Source of the DNA: SIG588 sp045599305
Lineage (GTDB): Bacteria > Bacillota > Clostridia > Oscillospirales > Acutalibacteraceae
DNA: 8,675 nt
Assembly (NCBI GenBank): GCA_045599305.1
Contig: JAZRVU010000028.1
Span: forward strand, 1-8,675
Reading direction: 5' to 3'
A program made the translations under genes and the position numbers. A model generated the notes under the pieces. That model ran no database searches and was not told where the DNA came from. It worked only from the letters and a program-made list of their open reading frames with translations. Positions 8,001 through 8,675 of this stretch are shown here, piece after piece (the first letter of the stretch is position 1; each line of letters begins with the position of its first letter).

Positions 8001-8149
8001 TCGCCCTCTGCCATCGCGCGGGGGTATCCCAGCTCCTCGGACGTGACAAAGCCCGTCCACTCAAGCGGGGCCACCGGGGTGTAGATGTCATGGGAAAGTT
8101 GCTCGACCCACATGTCCAGCCGCTTGTCCCATTCGATTGGAAACTGCAT
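5060..8149 (-). CDS. GH38 alpha-mannosidase
   Basis: A 1029-residue retaining alpha-mannosidase, similar in size to the cytosolic MAN2C1/yeast Ams1 type of GH38. An N-terminal beta-rich region (about 1-250) precedes the catalytic barrel (about 255-520). The zinc ligands H263 and D265 sit in GHAHIDVAWLWP; D375 in LPDVFGYN is the expected nucleophile and third ligand, and H575 in CQFHDILPGSS the fourth. The 112-residue H263-D375 spacing fits the family. H575 lies in the three-helix middle domain (about 525-625), and C-terminal beta-sandwich domains fill about 640-1029. There is no signal peptide, so it likely hydrolyses imported mannosides in the cytoplasm. The frame runs open to 8278, but that stretch crosses a terminator and the gene's own promoter. 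The ATG at 8149 follows AGGGAGGT by eight bases and is the start. It is monocistronic or weakly linked to the methyltransferase downstream. Confidence 0.95.
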   Translation of the reverse strand: MQFPIEWDKRLDMWVEQLSHDIYTPVAPLEWTGFVTSEELGYPRAMAEGDFQPVPEGTRWGHNWEYLWVRTTLTVPESAAGEKLVLRLDLGGESAVYVDGKEFGCRRAEWVKDDLHRMSDLVLTESAVPGTSYEVAVEVYAGHDFPGCRRGPQFAETPAWQPDDARLRTVTRHCSFGRWNELAYQLYLDVRFLRSARRGLFGDTLHKQDINEALKQFTLTVDFEQPAADRNADYQKAREALAPILARHNGSTAPQFYAFGHAHIDVAWLWPLAETERKVHRTFAAQVAHMDRYPGYKFLQSQPHLYRMAKELYPDLYARIKEKVAAGQWIPEGGMWVEADTNVSGGEALIRQFVHGKRFFREEFGVDNKMLWLPDVFGYNAALPQIMKGCGIEWFSTQKIWWAYNGGEQFPYNDFYWQGLDGTAIRTFLHVSYTSDTDAETMGRRWNDRRQKYGLRGFMIPFGYGDGGGGPTREHIENVLRQKDFEGLPRMDFAHPNDYFENTPEPTDTYVGELYLQCHRGVQTSQAKVKWGNRKCELALRETEALGVLAKQAGYTYPLAAIDEHWKQVLLCQFHDILPGSSIHRVYEEAYKTHTDILNALADVRLDMGRALCDGSEAVSVFNSLSFDRVVLADLPEGWDGAEADGRVLTAQELNGRMVAAVTVPAMGSVTLQKAAGVAPAVGTVSAALTADGAEMSNGRLTVRFNRRGEMVSAVTASGEMLCGLGNELKMFKDTTVAYEAWDIDTSYELLPVELTEDADMEIVSQGALAACLRITRRIHNSDLTQLVTLRADSDRVDFDTTVEWNEAHKLLKVCFDVDVHAEEAISEIQFGHIARPNHRSRPYDLDRYEVAQHRWTALCEGNRGVAILNDCKYGVNTMGTSINVSLLRAPQAPDETADLGTQHFIYSFLPFDCALADSDVVREAYDLNCPATPFAGAWAQASAVTVAAKNVFIDTMKPAEDGSDDVILRLYEAMGLRTDTTLSVALPFAAVESCNMLEEDGTPVAMDGTAAALRFRPYEIKTIRVKAK

Positions 8150-8157
8150 TTTCAAAG

Positions 8158-8165
8158 ACCTCCCT
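8158..8165 (-). promoter_or_regulatory. Ribosome binding site deciding the GH38 start
   Basis: On the - strand AGGGAGGT lies eight bases before the ATG at 8149-8147. It rules for the 1029-residue protein rather than the 1072-residue open frame. Confidence 0.85.
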
Positions 8166-8185
8166 TTACGGAAAATACTGCCTTT

Positions 8186-8214
8186 ATTATAAGGAATATC
8201 CCCCCCGTTTGCAA
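8186..8214 (-). promoter_or_regulatory. Predicted promoter of the GH38 gene
   Basis: On the - strand, -35 TTGCAA (8209-8214) and a perfect -10 TATAAT (8186-8191) are separated by exactly 17 bases. The start would be near 8179, giving a leader of about 30 bases. The -10 sits inside a partial palindrome, CCTT-N6-AAGG (8181-8194), which could be an operator centred on the promoter; that part is speculative. Confidence 0.75.
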
Positions 8215-8247
8215 CCCTTTTCGGGAAAAAGGCGGAAAGAATTTCAT

Positions 8248-8274
8248 AAAAAAGGCCGCCCGTTTGCGGGCGGC
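8248..8274 (-). terminator. Intrinsic terminator after the RHH gene
   Basis: On the - strand an 8-bp GC-only stem (8255-8262 with 8267-8274, loop CAAA) is followed after one base by TTTTTT (8253-8248). It lies 20 bases past the stop of the small RHH gene and upstream of the GH38 promoter, so it insulates the two. Confidence 0.85.
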
Positions 8275-8293
8275 TCAAAAGCGGCGCGGACGG

Positions 8294-8458
8294 TCAGTCT
8301 TTGCCGATTTTTCCGTGCTCTTTTTCATATTTTTCCACACAGTCCCGGATCAGAATGAGGATCTGGCTGTTGGCCGAGCGCCCCTCGTAGTCGGACACCA
8401 CGTGCAGTTTGTTGAGCATCTCTTCGTCGATGCGGATGGACAAACTCTTGATCGCCAT
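8294..8458 (-). CDS. Small ribbon-helix-helix (Arc/CopG-like) DNA-binding protein
   Basis: A 54-residue protein with the full ribbon-helix-helix pattern. A short strand SLSIRID (5-11) would pair in the dimer and contact the major groove. Helix 1 starts at EEMLNKL (12-18). A turn with G26-R-S-A-N-S31 leads into helix 2 (about 29-48), which is charged at its end. RHH proteins of this size are dimeric repressors, often autoregulatory or antitoxin-like; no toxin gene is next to it on this strand. The frame extends to a TTG at 8476, but the ATG at 8458 starts the canonical MAIKSLSIRID and has GGGG about seven bases upstream, though this site is not strong. Divergent from a SLOG-type gene, with phased repeats between them. 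Target genes are unknown. Confidence 0.8.
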   Translation of the reverse strand: MAIKSLSIRIDEEMLNKLHVVSDYEGRSANSQILILIRDCVEKYEKEHGKIGKD

Positions 8459-8488
8459 AAAAAAGCCCCATTTCAAACATATTATGGG

Positions 8489-8551
8489 TTTATTTTACGG
8501 CCAAAATGTGGTATTATGTGTATTATAAACGCACAATGTGTTCAAAATGCG
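8489..8551. promoter_or_regulatory. Divergent AT-rich control region with phased ATGTG repeats
   Basis: ATGTG begins at 8506, 8516 and 8536, and ATGCG at 8547, so the copies are spaced 10, 20 and 11 bases, all on one face of the helix. GTATTAT is also repeated at 8511-8517 and 8520-8526. Possible -10 boxes are TATTAT (8512-8517, +, with a weak TTTATT -35 17 bases upstream) and TATAAT on the - strand (8522-8527, no good -35). Short phased repeats are the usual operators of RHH dimers, so autoregulation by the neighbouring protein is plausible. Only the repeats are observed. Confidence 0.4.
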
Positions 8552-8596
8552 TTCAGTCATTCTCTTTCGGTAATGCAAATTTCAGGAGGTGTCAGT

Positions 8597-8675
8597 ATGA
8601 AAGTCGCAGTTATCGGGTCGCGGGGATGCGTGGTCACGGGGTTGGAGGAGTATCTGCCGCAGGATACCACCGAAA
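8597..8675 (+). CDS. SLOG/DUF2493-like protein, N-terminal part (partial)
   Basis: Starts with ATG six bases after a strong AGGAGGT (8584-8590) and stays open to the window end, encoding 26 residues. MKVAVIGSRG is a beta strand followed by a G-S-R loop, the start typical of YspA/YpsA-related SLOG Rossmann-like proteins (DUF2493), where it forms part of a nucleotide-binding site. The LEEYLPQDTTE spacing also matches that group, in which an SGGA motif normally follows; it would lie outside the window. Such proteins are thought to bind nucleotide-derived ligands; their roles are mostly unknown. The call rests on the N-terminus only. Confidence 0.65.
   Translation, partial: MKVAVIGSRGCVVTGLEEYLPQDTTE

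Noticed and set aside
114..8149. Polysaccharide utilisation operon linking the GH2 and GH38 genes
   Set aside because: They are on opposite strands with three unrelated genes and several terminators between them, and no importer or SusC/D-like gene is present.
8150..8293. Possible structured leader or riboswitch before the GH38 gene
   Set aside because: The hairpin at 8255-8274 lies upstream of the promoter and ends the RHH transcript. The remaining leader is only about 30 bases, too short for a riboswitch.
8294..8476. Toxin-antitoxin system with the RHH protein as antitoxin
   Set aside because: No toxin-sized gene adjoins it on the same strand; a terminator follows it directly, and the other neighbour is divergent.

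Overview
The window looks like a chromosomal segment from a moderately high-GC Bacillota, most likely a gut-type Clostridia (Oscillospirales-like). This rests on strong AGGAGG-type ribosome binding sites, TATAAT promoters, compact intergenic hairpin terminators and the protein types; taxonomy is inferred without any search. Most of the window is visibly GC-rich. About 40-1985, which holds one glycosidase gene, is clearly more AT-rich and may have a different history.

Layout, left to right: (1) the last 12 codons of a GC-rich gene with an Asp/Trp/Gly tail (1-39, +). (2) A complete cytoplasmic GH2 glycosidase with both catalytic glutamates and the N-x-K motif of beta-glucuronidases (114-1877, +). 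(3) A bidirectional terminator (1953-1990). (4) A MATE-family multidrug/Na+ antiporter-type exporter (1999-3330, -). (5) A divergent control region with two interleaved promoters and a repeated AAATTCTCA motif. (6) A DeoR-family, sugar-phosphate-type repressor (3452-4204, +) followed by a strong terminator. (7) A TrmN6/YfiC-like SAM methyltransferase (4315-4962, -). (8) A hairpin terminator (5013-5042). (9) A full-length GH38 alpha-mannosidase (5060-8149, -) with its own near-consensus promoter. (10) A terminator (8248-8274), then a 54-residue ribbon-helix-helix protein (8294-8458, -). (11) A divergent region with helically phased ATGTG repeats, and the start of a SLOG/DUF2493-like protein (8597 to beyond the window, +).

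Almost every gene stands alone between its own promoter region and a terminator, so this is not one operon. The two glycosidases lack signal peptides and probably trim imported oligosaccharides or glucuronides inside the cell. The DeoR/MATE pair is the most coherent regulatory unit: a presumed phosphosugar sensor placed to control itself and a drug/metabolite exporter. The RHH/SLOG pair is a second possible unit with operator-like repeats. I found no CRISPR array, rRNA, tRNA, transposase, phage gene or recognisable defence operon. The less ordinary signals are the regulatory architectures at 3344-3436 and 8489-8551, and the compositional island around the GH2 gene.
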